From NCBI RefSeq assembly GCF_904849725.1, contig NC_058518.1:413423081-413487080 (forward strand): 64,000 bases of DNA, read 5' to 3'. Below the pieces are notes generated by a model that worked only from the letters and a program-made list of their open reading frames with translations, was not told where the DNA came from and made no database searches. Positions 29,514 through 41,600 of the stretch are shown one piece after another (position 1 is the stretch's first letter; every line of letters begins with the position of its first letter). The position numbers and the translations under genes were made by a program. This DNA is from Hordeum vulgare subsp. vulgare (lineage: Eukaryota; Streptophyta; Magnoliopsida; Poales; Poaceae).

Positions 29514-31394
29514 ATGCCGTCTGCGTCCAAATCCAAGGCAAAGGATAGGGCAGCTGCTTTTAAAGCAGCAAAAGAGCAACCTAAGGTGGCTGTCAAGCCA
29601 GTGGGAAATGGCACCGGTGCTAGTACTTACAACAATCTCTCTGGAAAATTTCATCTTTTGGAGCCATCATCCTCTTTGCTGGGTAGCCAGGGTAACGAAA
29701 AATTGAGGAATACAGATGAAATAGACGAGCATTCTCGTAGCTCGCATGGTACAGGGGATTTTGATTGCGCCTCAAATAATGGCAGCTGTTCTGGCGAGTC
29801 AGAAGATACAAAGGAAAAATCAACCGGCACAGCGCCTCGAGTGGACTCTATTCCTGGATGTGATCTTGATAAACGTGAGAAGATCAGACAGAAGAATGAG
29901 AAGAAGCATCAAAGGCAAAAGGAGAGGCGTGCCCAGGAATTGCACGAGCGTTGCAAAGGATACCTAATGTCCAGAAAGTTGGAGACACTTGCTCAGAAGC
30001 TTGTTGCAATGGGTTTCTCATCAGACCAGGCAACGATGGCCCTTATACATAATGAGGGCTGTCTTGAGGAGTCTGTTGCCTGGCTATGTAATTTTGATGG
30101 CAGTGATGAAACGAAGCAGCAAGTTGCAGCAGCTCAACAGTCTGCAGCTAATTTGAAGATTGATATAACTGATGAGCTCGCAAAGATTGTGATCCTGGAG
30201 GCTAAATTTAAGTGTACAAAGCAAGAGGTAGAAAGAGCTATTGTTTCTTCTGAGGGTGATATGGAAAAGGCTGAGGAGGCCTTGAAGACACAGAAGCAAG
30301 AATCAGCAACAACCGCATCCAAGCCTGAAGGGTCTAGTGATTCAAGTGGCTTGGTTAACAAACAGCAGGTCATGCTTGCACAGAACCCAGCAAGGCCTCA
30401 AACAAATGGGTTCTCTTCAGTAGGGGCTCCGCAAATGAGGAGAGATGAGAAGGACGTAAACTACAAGCTTTTAGTAAATGGCAGTGGTCCAAAAGAACCC
30501 GCAGTTAAAGGGTTCCAACCGTTGGCCACAACAATGAAGTCAGAGTTGGTCCGTCAACAGTTTTTTCAACCCGAGAAGAGACGGGTTAATGTCAATTCGG
30601 TTCCATCAGTTCCTTATGTGACATCTGCTCCGGTGCCTGTTGCAGTGCCTCAAATTAAGGCAGAAACACGACATGTGCCAGCAGTCAATGAGATGAAAAG
30701 TGCAATGCATAACGGAAGCTTGCGAGATCCGGTAGTTGTAATGCAGCGTCCTCAATCCGCAGCTGCCAAGCAAAGTCTGCCGTCCACAAGCCATAGTATG
30801 TTTGCATCAGAGCCATCTTCAAGGGAATGGTACATGAATGGCGCATCAGGGGTGGATATGATGTTGAATGGTGGTTTAGGGCATGGACTACGTAATATGA
30901 GTTTGGAGAACGCTAATTCTGCCAAGCAGCAGCAGTTCATGCAAGCAAACCATCAACAAAGTTTTGTCTCCAATCCTGTAGAGCTGGCTGCTAATGGTTG
31001 GGGTGGTACATGGGGCCCTGGAGGTGCATCGTCTTCCCAGGCTGGGGCGTCGGCACATGGGACATTTAGAGGAGGATGGAGCTCATCCGAGCCCTCTCCT
31101 GCTTTATCTCATGCTGATTGGAGAGGCAATGCGCCAGCACCGTGCGACTACACTTCAATAGATTGGAGCCTCGACACAACATTGTTAAACCCTGCAGCAA
31201 AGAGCGAATGGCTGTCCGACACATGGTCAACCATGTTCATGGGTGGCAGATCCACAAGGCCTGCTGGGGGAAACCTTGGTGCGGGAGGCATGAATGGGTT
31301 GCTGCATGAGAGCAGCAGTAGTCTTCCAATGGATCCTGCTCCATCACCCCGCCCTTATGAGTGGCCTTCTTTCTGCAGGGGCGGATCTTCCTAG
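29514..31394 (+). CDS. UBA-domain protein, 626 residues (only cellular gene in the window)
   Basis: One uninterrupted coding exon. I chose ATG 29514 (MPSASKSKAKDRAAAFKAAK), not the upstream ATG 29472, because 29472 lies in the intron before the acceptor at 29481. A basic, helix-rich stretch (residues about 120-154, DLDKREKIRQKNEKKHQRQK) precedes a UBA domain at 155-194 (KLETLAQKLVAMGF with the MGF loop, ending AWLCNF). A second UBA-like three-helix module lies at about 217-258. The rest is low-complexity, rich in Ser, Gln, Asn and Pro, ending in a conserved-looking tail RPYEWPSFCRGGSS. UBA domains bind ubiquitin. There is no signal peptide or membrane span, so it is probably cytosolic or nuclear. 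It resembles Arabidopsis proteins named UBA/EF1B-like (from memory, for example At5g12120). The exact role is unknown. Confidence 0.9.
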   Translation: MPSASKSKAKDRAAAFKAAKEQPKVAVKPVGNGTGASTYNNLSGKFHLLEPSSSLLGSQGNEKLRNTDEIDEHSRSSHGTGDFDCASNNGSCSGESEDTKEKSTGTAPRVDSIPGCDLDKREKIRQKNEKKHQRQKERRAQELHERCKGYLMSRKLETLAQKLVAMGFSSDQATMALIHNEGCLEESVAWLCNFDGSDETKQQVAAAQQSAANLKIDITDELAKIVILEAKFKCTKQEVERAIVSSEGDMEKAEEALKTQKQESATTASKPEGSSDSSGLVNKQQVMLAQNPARPQTNGFSSVGAPQMRRDEKDVNYKLLVNGSGPKEPAVKGFQPLATTMKSELVRQQFFQPEKRRVNVNSVPSVPYVTSAPVPVAVPQIKAETRHVPAVNEMKSAMHNGSLRDPVVVMQRPQSAAAKQSLPSTSHSMFASEPSSREWYMNGASGVDMMLNGGLGHGLRNMSLENANSAKQQQFMQANHQQSFVSNPVELAANGWGGTWGPGGASSSQAGASAHGTFRGGWSSSEPSPALSHADWRGNAPAPCDYTSIDWSLDTTLLNPAAKSEWLSDTWSTMFMGGRSTRPAGGNLGAGGMNGLLHESSSSLPMDPAPSPRPYEWPSFCRGGSS

Positions 31395-31740
31395 TTCCAG
31401 AACCCTGTAGGTAAGAAAGAAGCCATTGAATAAGAAAAAGTAAAAGATGTCATTTGTTTCTGTTCTTGTTTTTTGTCTCGTTGGAGTTGGTTGAAAAGAG
31501 TTTTTACTTCTTGTGTATTGAACCGTGTTTGTGTACCTTTTGACTGTTGGCCGAGATAAGTCTTCATTCTATCGAGTCCATGTGCATGCAAATGAAGAAG
31601 AAATTGAAGCTATCTTTGCTGAAATGGATAAACGCCTTCTCTCTTGTATAGTACTGTAAATATAGCCTACCTCAGGTTTCCTCTTATTTTTCTCTTATTT
31701 TTCATGCCAGTTTATAAGGATTGACACAGCGCAGGTATAT
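31395..31740 (+). other. Probable 3'UTR of the UBA gene
   Basis: T-rich sequence directly after the stop codon with no other ORF. A clear AATAAA is not present; GAATAAGAAA near 31428 is the closest. It ends before the MITE at 31743. Confidence 0.5.
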
Positions 31741-31742
31741 AC

Positions 31743-31901
31743 TACTCGTTCCTAAATATAAGTCTCTTAAGAGATTTCACCAGTGGTCTACATACGGAGC
31801 AAAATGAGTAAATCTATATATTAAAGTATGTCTATATACATCTGTATATAGTCCACTAGTGGAATTTTTAAAAGGACTTATATTTAGAAACGGAGGGACT
31901 A
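31743..31901. mobile_element. Stowaway-like MITE 1 (Tc1/mariner-type)
   Basis: Ends CTCGTTCCTAAATATAAGTC and GGACTTATATTTAGAAACGG form terminal inverted repeats, followed by GAGGGACTA. TA dinucleotides flank it. About 159 bp, AT-rich, no coding capacity. MITEs of this type cluster near grass genes. Confidence 0.85.
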
Positions 31902-32304
31902 TATTTTTTGAATTGCTGGAGATAAAGCTGCCAGATTACCTAATATAGCATCTGCGTGATGTGATACTAGTCTAGAACAATCGCTGATTGACCCGCTCGG
32001 CCGAACTTGCTGTGGTGCCAAAGGGGCTACCTAGCTACGGTTGATCGGAAAGTGCGGCGCTCTTCCCTAGCTAAAAGTTCCTTGACCCGGGATCGCTCGA
32101 GACTTAGAGGCGAACATTCCGTCTCGAAATGCTTCTGCCAAAGCTTGTGCAGCAGCCGAAGTCTAAAGACGTCTGCTTCCCATTTTCCTTCTCCTGTCAG
32201 CTCGATAAGACGACTCGCCGGCTTGGTAGATACTCCTAGATCCATCGCCCATTGCCGCCGCCTACGAGCTAGCCATGGGCAGCGGCCGCCCGTCGTGATT
32301 ACTA

Positions 32305-32399
32305 CTTCCTCCGTTCCAAAATAACTGTCTCAACTTTATACTAGTTTTAGTATAAATTTGTATTAAACTTAAGACAGTTATTTTGAAACGGAGGGATAC
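32305..32399. mobile_element. Stowaway-like MITE 2
   Basis: Inverted ends CTTCCTCCGTTCCAAAATAA and TTATTTTGAAACGGAGGGA enclose an AT-rich core of about 55 bp with TA at both flanks. About 95 bp, smaller than MITE 1 and a different subfamily. Confidence 0.87.
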
Positions 32400-35055
32400 T
32401 ATATTCGTTCACGTCTGACACCTGCACCCCGGGGTGTCGGCATGACAGGCACGCACAGGCGCGGCGCTGTAGCTCGTGGGAGGCGCGCACGTCTCCTCGC
32501 ATCTCAGCTTGGACGCGCATCGATTCGTACCTGGTACCTGGACTCCAACTGCCAGCATTCCGACGCCGCAGTGTCGGAAGCCCGAAAGCACTGTGCAGCT
32601 TTATTCCATCTTGACTGGCGCGTTCAGGAATAGCACACACACCACCGATGATCTCCTTGGAATATTACAGACGACCATTCGCTCGTTCGTTTCTGGCACG
32701 AAAGAGGAATTTCGCCCAGGAATTCTCTAGCACACGAGTTACACGATTCTCGGTCTATTTTTGCTTTATGACGAGGTGAGGTGATAGGTCGAGCGAAACC
32801 TAGCTGGGCGTAGGCGCGAACATAAACTGTACACATAAGAGGAAAATGAAAGATCAGGAGCTGGGGAGTATGTTCGCCCTCATTCGGGCAGGGATGCTCC
32901 ACGCCTCCGCTGGAATATATGTGAGGCTACGAGTAGGGGATCCAACTTCAGAGAAGAGAATCCAGCGACCGACGCGTGAGGCTTCTTGGGATCCAAGGAT
33001 CTTTGATTCGCAAAGGAGGCGTCCTGTCAATGGTTCCTCTTTGTCTTTTACGTCCATGAGAGAGGCCAGGCCATGGTGGTTAAACGCGTGTTTGATTCTC
33101 TTAAGACTTTTCGTTTTGCTTCTTTCGAGAAAATGTTGAAAGATTGGATAAGTTCATAATTAATTATAATAAATAATTCGTGACTAGAACAGATAATAGC
33201 ATGCAATACTCTAGCAATCTAAAAAAGCAACAGAACATGTAAATCATCACCGCACACGAAGTAGCAACTATAAAGAGAAACATTAACAGATTATGAATAA
33301 CGTATTGTTCGTTAGCTGCTCCAGGAGCGACAATACTGATGACGATGTTGTCGACGATCTGTTGTTGATGATGATGGAGACGACGATGAGTAACACCACC
33401 CGACTTGAACGGTAGACGATCCGTGATGACGAATTTGAGCAGTTGCGCAGAGCGCTTTCCAAAAACATAATTCGTCCTCTTTCAGTGCAGGATCGCAAAG
33501 ACGAACGGTTCCGGAGACTTGCTCTCTCGCACGCCAATGCACGACGGCGTTCGAGATGAGGTAGGCCACAATGGCGGCGCAAGTTGTGAGACGAGGCAAA
33601 ACCCTAGGTGTTATCGGTGTGTCTTTGCCCGACCACAGTAAGCAGTATATATAGAAGGACACATACGCGCCGCCCGGCCCGGCCAGACGAGGCGAGCGAG
33701 CGCGCGTGTGGTCTTCTCCTTTCACTTCTCAACACTCACTTAGAGTGGTGGAAAGAACTCATTATATAAAGAGGTCAAACCCTTTTTCAACTAACGGTAT
33801 GAAACTAAACTTTAGCACCACCACATCACCTCTTGCCATTTTACTCATGGGTTCATTTGAGGTTTCAAAATTTGTAGATGTGTCAAGCCCATTAATTCTA
33901 ATAGAAAAGAGGGTTGAAACCCTCGGCTTCTAAACTGATCGATGCACATAACCATCGTGATAAGCACACACATCAACACAACATGCCAAAGAATGGAATT
34001 GTGGAGGTTAAGTATTGACAAAGTCACTACAAATGCCTTTCCCTCAAGAGGGATGTTGCCTCTCGATCGAAAAAACCACGCGTCCGTGGCTTCAAACCAT
34101 ATACTTTATATTTTTTTAAACAAAAGCAAAATATTTACCTCATTTAATTAATTAGAAAGAAGAATGATAAGGTTTGATGTCTACATGACCACAAAGGTAA
34201 AACACAAAGGGAATGAGCTATGGTTAGACATCTAATGTAAGCAAGATCTCGAAGAAAAAACTTAATCTACGCAAAATTTCTGAGAGTTTAAATTTATTTA
34301 GGAGTTTAACTTTCAAATATCTTTTTATAGACCGTAATTTGTTTAGAATTACTAGTACATATGTCCGTGCGTTTCAATAAATTTTTTATGATGGGCAACA
34401 CTAAAAATTATATGTGCAAGCACACCATCGTATGTTTCGTTATAAAGAAACCTCCAATTTCTTAATCCACCAAAACACCCACTAGCACTACACAAGGGCC
34501 CATAAGAAATTCATATTGGTTTTACGTTAATTATGTAACAATTAATCAATTGTCAAGGGGATTTAATTGATCCACACAAGACCTCAACCCGATTAATTAT
34601 GGGCTAAACACCATATGTATCCATACAGACCCTCACAATTCGAGTAGACCATCATAGATGGAGTAGCATCATCCAACGTGTACATTGTTCCCGATTTTTT
34701 AAAGTACATTCTTCTTCTTTTTCTTTGATTATGCGCACACATATTTTATGGATTCAATTTAATTATCCCACCAATTCATTTAATTAGGATCTAACTATCA
34801 TAGATGAAATGCATGTTCAATTAGCCCACCAACATATCATGTATAGAGGTTTAGGTGACCTTGTCTCTCCTTGTTCCGCGTGTGTACATCATGTCCGGCA
34901 ACCCCGTCATTGAACCACAATTAATGCCTTTGATAGTGTGACATACTAATTTGATTTTTGCTACTCCCGCATGAATCGTTGGGTCCAAAGAGGAAGGATG
35001 ATGCAGGATAGCATTAAAGATTTCCTTCGGCTAAGAAACAAGGTTTATCGAACTA
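32400..35055. other. Intergenic region without recognisable gene
   Basis: 32400-33130 is of mixed composition and has no ORF with family features. At 33580-33940 there is an LTR-like stretch with a TATA box (ATTATATAAAGAG near 33755) and a GC-rich block before it, which may be a fragment of an unidentified retroelement. 33940-35050 is AT-rich. The stretch near 34345 (ACTAGTACATATGTCCGTGC) resembles a repeat end common in grasses. I found no tRNA or rRNA gene here. Confidence 0.5.
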
Positions 35056-35837
35056 GTAGATTTTCTTCGGCTAACAATATAAGAAACACCTGCACATAAA
35101 CAAGATAAAAAAACTTGCAACCAGGGGGTTGTCAAGCCCTTGTGTTGCTAGTTATAAGATTAAAACAAATAGAGATGGATTGTAGTGGTAAAATAGAAAG
35201 GCAAATGACAGATGCAAATAACCTCGGGGCCATAGGTTCACTAGTGTCAACGCGAATGACATGGTAAAAATATTACAATCACGCAATTGAATTGTTGCAA
35301 CATTTATGACTATGATCATTCCTCGCATAATTTGATATAAACATTACGTTCATAATAAGTAGGATGTTAAACTTACTGCATCTGCTACAAACACTCCACC
35401 GTAAAACCGCTATCCAACATACATCTCGAGGTATTAAGTTTGCAAGAAATAGAATATCACAATAAAAAAGATGACATAATGTAAACACGAAGAAATTAAC
35501 CAATATGAAAAAATTGTCCTGTTATGTTTAGTAGCAACAATACAATACATGTCCTGACACTTTTTGTCATTGGGTTAGAGAACCGAAAGATTGAACCCAC
35601 TACAAAACACCTTCCCGACCAAACAAAAATCAATCAAACTTGATCAAAGAAGACAGATAGACCGAAGAAAAGTAGAAAGCTATTTAATTATGCAGCAACA
35701 AAACCAAAGTAGATTCAATTGAACTTAATGACCAATTTGATGATAAAGTGATAATTCATCATTTCCCAACTAACACACCACCGATTACATTGAAAATATC
35801 TTGATCAAAAATGAAAACACGGTATTGAGAATTCATG

Positions 35838-35872
35838 AAAGAGAGAGAGAGAGTGAGAGAGAGAGAGAGAAC
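35838..35872. repeat. (GA)n microsatellite
   Basis: An almost pure GA dinucleotide run of about 35 bp inside the D LTR-like segment, where C has only AAGAGAGAG. It is a local expansion. Confidence 0.9.
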
Positions 35873-35949
35873 CATGTAGCTACTACTATGGACCTTTGGA
35901 GGTATAATTTCTTAATATAAATAATCGTATACGTCCGTTCCCCATGTCC

Positions 35950-36355
35950 GGCCATGAACCCTGAGAATTGAAGCTTCGACACTTGCCTTCGTATTCTCTA
36001 GTTCCGCCTTGACGCTCTAAAGCTCTGCCTCCGCAACCTCCGTCCCGATGCTGTGAAGCTCTACCTCCGCAACCTTTACCATTGCAGTTTGAACAGCTAA
36101 CCGCCCGACAATTATCAGCCCGCCAAAATTGCCTTCAGGAGGAGGGGAAGTGCGGTGGCCTTCTTGGGACCCAAGAGACAACAACCTAGCATGCACTACT
36201 CTTCTTCGATGCAGGCGACGCCCGTGGACGTGTCGACTTCGTGGTCGTGGCAACGGGGCGAGGCCTTGGGGAGCAGGCGATGTCCTCATTGTCGCCGCTC
36301 TTGCCCCACACCTCTCCCACCACCTCGTCGAACTCCTTGTAGGCGGCCTAACGGG
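35950..36355 (-). pseudogene. Gene-like GC-rich fragment captured within element D
   Basis: This 400-bp block is GC-rich in an AT-rich element and has no match in element C. The minus strand reads AYKEFDEVVGEVWGKSGDNE followed by a Pro/Thr/Lys-rich stretch to a stop near 36195. Nearer 36070-36000 it gives a short heptad-like repeat (VAEVELHSIGTEVAEAELxS). Codon-like GC bias and the two readable pieces suggest a captured plant gene fragment, but I cannot name the family. Confidence 0.4.
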
Positions 36356-37999
36356 CTATGAAGATGCCCATAAATCGATATCAATGCAAGGAGTAGGGAT
36401 GGCCATGACACAGGTGCACTAAGAGCTATAAGTGTATGAAAACTCAAATGAAACTAAGTGGGTGTGCATCCAACTTACTTGCTCATGAATACCTCGGGAG
36501 TTTGAGGAATCCCATCATCAAAATATACAAGCCAAGTTCTACAATGAATTTTTTCACTAGTATATGAAAGTGACAACTCAGGAAACTGTGTATATAAATA
36601 ACATGGTGCTACTTTGAAGCACAAGTGTGGTAAAAAGATAGTAACATTGCCCCTTCTCTCTTTTTCTCTCATTTTTTATTTTTTATTTTTTGTTTGTTTT
36701 ATTTTTTTATGCTGGGCTCATTTGGCCTCCCCTATTTTTCTCTTTATTTTTCATGGTGGGCTCATTTGGCCTCCCCCATTTTATTTTATTTTTCGTGTGG
36801 AGTCTCACCCCGACTTGTGGGGAAATTATAGTCTCCATAATCCTTTCCACACTGAGACTATGCTTTAATAATGATGATCACCACACTTTTATTTACTTAC
36901 AACTCGATAAGAACTATATAAGACGACTCTATATGAATGCCTTTGTAGTGTATTAGGATGTACAATGATTTAGCATAGCAAGGATATAAAAAACGGACAA
37001 GCCATGGAAATATCATGCTAACTATCTTACGATCATGCAAAGCAATATGATAATGAAGGCTCAAGTCATGTATATGACGATGATGGAAGTTGCATGGAAA
37101 TATATCTCGGAATGACTATGGAAATGCCATAATAGGTAGGTATGGTGGTTTTTTTGAGGAAGATATAAGGAGGTTTATGTGTGACAGAGCGTATCATATC
37201 ATGGATTTTGGATGCACCGACGAAGTTTGCACACGATACCGAAGAGGCTCGCAATATGCCGAAGGGTGAGAGTGCATATAATCCATGGATTCAAATTAGT
37301 TGTAAAGAACTCATATACTTATTGTGAAAGTTTTATTAGTTCCCTAGAAGCAAAGTACTACCAGTGCACCCTTAGGGAGGAGGTTGGGAGGAGTTAACCA
37401 TTGCGCGCCCCCGACTCAAACAACACAAGGATTTCAACGAGGAATAAAAGTACTCCAACATCCCGGTCATGCCATAGCGGACACATTAATAAATTGGAGA
37501 TCACAAACCTTAACACCAATATTCCTACTAAACCTTGATCATCCACTAGTGCACCCACATATTACTATGTTAATATCACAAAACTATTGTAAGGAATCAA
37601 ACATATCATATTCAGTGATCAAGAAGTTTTATGTAGGATTTTATGACTAACCATGTGAATGACATATTTCCGTTAACTCTCTAAATATGTATAAGTGAAT
37701 CATGAGAGTTTAATTATTTAAAAAAAGGCCTGAATACTCTCTAATAAATATAAGTGAAGCAAAAGAGCATTCTACAAATGACAGTGTTCCCAATGTGGAT
37801 AAGCGAGCATCCAAACTTCAAATGATATGAGTGAAGCACATGGAGCATTTTATAAAGCCATACTCAAAATATATAAGTGAAGTGCATAGAGCATTACATA
37901 AATAAACCAAGTATTATCCTATATCAGCATGGTGCATTGCTAAAATAATAATAAAAAGTACACTGCGCCCCAAGAGTTTATGCATATGATACTTGTGAT

Positions 38000-39525
38000 C
38001 TCGTTGGGTTTTCCGTGAATATGAACGGGTGATGCAGCATAGTATAGATAAGTATTTTTCTTAGTAGATAACCAATGCTTATCGAACCAATAGGAGAAAC
38101 AACCAGCCCCGTCTTCACCGACTGAACACAAAGAAGCAAATACTTGCACCCAACGCATGCAAGAGGGTTGTAAATTCCCATGTACTTGTTATTTGCATGC
38201 AAGTAAAGTGTAGATAATAGTTGATAAATGCAAAGTAAATAAAAATTAAATAAAGGCAACAAGGTAATCATAGCATTTGTAAATTTATAAGTGAATAGAC
38301 CCTCGGTCCATAGTTTTCCCTAATGGCATCTCCCATGTAGTAGGCATACAGTGGGTAAACAAATTACTGTTGGACAATTAATAGAAAAGCGCACAATTAT
38401 GTGATATTAACGACAATTATCATGTATATATAGGCATCATGTCCATGACTAAATAGGCCGACTCCATCCATCGATCGCTATCCAGCATGCATCTAGAGTA
38501 TTAAGTAAAACAGAGTAATGCTTGGAGAACAATGACATTATGTAGACAAAGAGAACTCAATCAATATGAATTAACCCCATCATTTTATCCTTAGTGGAAA
38601 CAATACAAAGACGTATTCTTGTCCCTTTATGTCACTGGGATATAGAACTACGCCAGATTGAACCCACTACGACGCACCCCTCTCATTGAAGAAATACACA
38701 TCTAGTTGGCCAAACTATTTCAATAGATTGAAGAGATTTACGAAGCTATAATAATCATGCAAATAATAATTATAATAGTATTTAGAGAAGACTCAAATCT
38801 TTATCATGAATAATCTGAACATAAACCCACAATTCATTGGATCCCAACAAACACACCACACCAACGACTTAGATGGGATATATCAAAGAAAAGATGCGAT
38901 GATCATTGTATTGAAGATCAAGAGAGAGAAAGAGATAGCCATCTAGGTACTAACTACACACACGTAGGTTTGTGGCAAGCTACTCACACATCACCATGGG
39001 AGCAGCAAGTTTGATGTAAAGGTCCTCCGTGGTCGATCCCCCCTTTGACAAGGCACCAGAACATGGCTCCAGATGGGCACACGACGAAACACAGACTTGC
39101 GGCAGTGGGAATAGTGTTTCTGGTAGCTCTCGTAGGGTTTTGGGATATTTTGCAATTTATAGACAAGAGAGGGACGTCGGGGGCCACACAAGGGGGGCAA
39201 CACACATCAGGACGCGACCACCTCTTGGGCGCGCCCTGTTGTGTGCTTCCTCCCTCGTGCAGCATCTGGTCTCCTCCCGAAGCTTCGAGGTCTTCTTTTG
39301 GTCCATTAAAAAATCATAAACAAGTTTCATGTCAATTGGACTCCGTTTGGTACTATAAACCTTAAATGCCAACATGTTGAAAACAACAACTCACACCGGA
39401 CACTGGGTTAATAGGTTAGTGGTCAAGAATAATTTTAATTGGTATATAAACATCCTAAAAGCATCCTAGAATGATAATATTATAACATGGAATAATAAAA
39501 ATATAGATAGGTTGGAGACTTACCA
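38000..39525 (-). repeat. Element D LTR copy (diverged from the element C LTR)
   Basis: The minus-strand start is TGGTAAGTCTCCAACCTATC at 39525, a decayed form of TGATACGTCTCAAACGTATC. A degenerate hairpin region lies at about 39180-39250. The polypurine tract AAGCTTGGGGATGT adjoins at 39526-39539. The left (3') end is truncated near 38000 compared with C. Confidence 0.7.
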
Positions 39526-40067
39526 ACATCCCCAAGCTTAATTCATAGTCGTCCTCGAGCGGGTAAATGTTAAAAAATAGATTTTTTTGCCGTGACATGC
39601 TACCCAACATGTAATCTATTGCAGGTTTGATCATTGAGAAATGATGAATTAACAAACATCAACGTACTAATATTCATAAACATAAGCAACATAATCGTCA
39701 AGTTTCGACATATACGATCCTTAAAGAATGTTCACCCCCTATTTATTTTATCATATAAGCATAACATGGCTCCGTCTTCATCAAGTAAATACAATTGTTA
39801 AACACCATGTTGTCAAGTCATGCAATTGGATCATACTCTTTAACGTGCTTCAACTTTTTATTACTCATGCAATATATGAGCTTGAACCATGGATATAGCA
39901 TAAAGGTGGAATATGTGGTAGGTTTCAAAGGGTTGAAAGTGGAGAAGAAAGTCTCGTATCAACCCAACGTATCAATGGGCTATAGAGATGCCAATCAATA
40001 GATATCAATGCGAGGAGTACGGATTGCCATGCAACATATTCACTAGAGCTATAAGTGTATGAAAGCT

Positions 40068-41521
40068 CGATACGTCTCCATCGTATCTACTTTTCCAAAC
40101 TCTTTTGCCCTTGTTTTGGACTCTAATTTGCATGATTTGAATGGAACTAACCCGGACTAACGTTGTTTTCAGCAGAATTGCCATGGTGTTGTTTTTGCGC
40201 AGAAATAAAAGTTTTCGGAATGACCTGGAAATTTACGGGGATTTTTTGTGGAATATATAAAAAATACTGGCGCAAGAATCAACGAAGGAAGTGGAGCGTG
40301 GAGCCCACAAGCCCACCAGGCGCGGCCCCCCTGGCCGCGCCTGACAAGCTTGTGGGGCCCACGTTGCTCCACCGCCTCCAATCTCAGCTCTATTTAGCCT
40401 CTTTCGTCCGAAAAAATCAGGGAGAAGAGTTCATCGCGTTTTACGATACGGAGGCGCTGCCACCTCCTGTTCTTCATTTGGAGGGCAGATCTGGAGTCTG
40501 TTCTGGGCTCGGGAGAGGGGAGATCGTCGCCATCGTCATCACCAACCTTCCTTCATCGCCAATTCCATGATGCTCTTCACCGTTCATGAGTAATCTCATC
40601 ATAGGCTTGCTGGACGGTGATGGGTTGGATGAGATCTATCATGTAATCGAGTTAGTTTTGACGGGGATTGCTCCCTAGTATCCACTATGTTCTGAGATTG
40701 ATGTTGCTACTACTTTGCCATGCTTAATGCTTGTCACTAGGGCCCGAGTGCCATGATTTCAGATCTGAACCTATTATGTTGTCGCCAATATATGTGTGTT
40801 CTTGATCCTATCATGCAAGTTGTAGTCACCTACTATGTGTTATGACCCGACAACCCCGGAGTGACAATAGCCGGAACCACTCCCGGAGATGACCATGGTA
40901 TGAGGAGTTCATGTATTCACTAAGTGTTAATGCGTTGGTCCGGTTCTTTATTAAAAGGAGAACCTTAATATCCCATAGTTTCCATTAAGACCCCGCTGCC
41001 ACGGGAGGGATGGACAATAGATGTCATGCAAGTTATTTTCCCTAAGCACGTATGACTACATACGGAATACATGCCTACATTATATTGATGAATTGGAGCT
41101 AGTTACATATCTCTCCATGTTATAACTGTTGCATGATGAATAACATCTGGCATAATCATCCATCACCGATCCAATGCCTACGAGTTTTTCCTACTGGTCC
41201 TTGCTACGTTACTTTGCCGCTACTACTGTCACTGCTGCTACTGTTACTCTGTCGCTACTGCTATCACTGTTGCTACTGTTACTTTGTCACTACTGCTATC
41301 ACTTTGCTGTTACTGGTTACTGTTGCTACTGTTGCTATCACACTACTTTGCTACTGATACTTTGCTGCAGATACTAAATCTTTCAGGTGTGGTTGAATTG
41401 ACAACTCAACTGCTAATACTTGAGACTATTCTTTGGCTTCCCCTTGTGTCGAATCAATAAATTTGGGTTGAATACTCTACCCTCGAAAACTGTTGCGATC
41501 CCCTATACTTGTGGGTTATCA
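40068..41521 (+). repeat. Element E 5' LTR
   Basis: 1454 bp. The start is CGATACGTCTCCATCGTATC (TG mutated to CG) and the end is GTGGGTTATCA. It contains a hairpin at 40303-40357 (GCCCACAAGC/GCTTGTGGGG, inner AGGCGCGGCC/GGCCGCGCCT), CTCTATTTAGCC as the TATA-like box near 40390 and GAAAAAATC near 40412. A degenerate CTACTGTTACT-type triplet tract occupies 41210-41370. Confidence 0.92.
41210..41370. repeat. Degenerate trinucleotide (GCTACT/TACTGT) tract in the element E LTR
   Basis: Repeating CTAC, TGTTACT and GCTATCAC units without a strict period. The inverted partner in the element F LTR is at 56300-56620 and differs in length, so the tract is unstable. Confidence 0.75.
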
Positions 41522-41532
41522 AGACTATTTTC

Positions 41533-41550
41533 TGGCGCCGTTGCCGGGGA
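41533..41550 (+). promoter_or_regulatory. Element E primer-binding site, tRNA-Asp-like
   Basis: TGGCGCCGTTGCCGGGGA, 11 nt after the LTR end. This is the intact reference for the mutated site in element B. Confidence 0.87.
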
Positions 41551-41600
41551 AGCATAGCTATATTCTCTGAGTCACTTGGGATTTACGTCTGCTGGTCACT

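Larger units (their letters stand above)
35056..40067 (-). mobile_element. Element D: diverged, rearranged relative of element C
   Basis: Segments align by eye with element C on the same strand: 35060-35940 with its LTR, 36360-37985 with its internal region (C about 16930-18390), 38000-39525 with its LTR, and 39526-40067 with the polypurine-tract side of its interior. The order (LTR, interior, LTR, interior) means two related copies or a rearranged tandem. 35950-36350 is foreign. No ORF survives. The last interior part ends abruptly at 40067, where element E is inserted; the continuation should lie right of the window. Confidence 0.72.

Noticed and set aside
32007..33139. Small open frames of 60-137 codons between the MITEs and 33.7 kb
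   Set aside because: Short, overlapping on both strands, and without recognisable domains or splice context.
41210..41370. CRISPR-like or satellite-like array
   Set aside because: The units are degenerate triplets without equal spacers, inside a plant LTR. CRISPR arrays are not expected in plant nuclear DNA.
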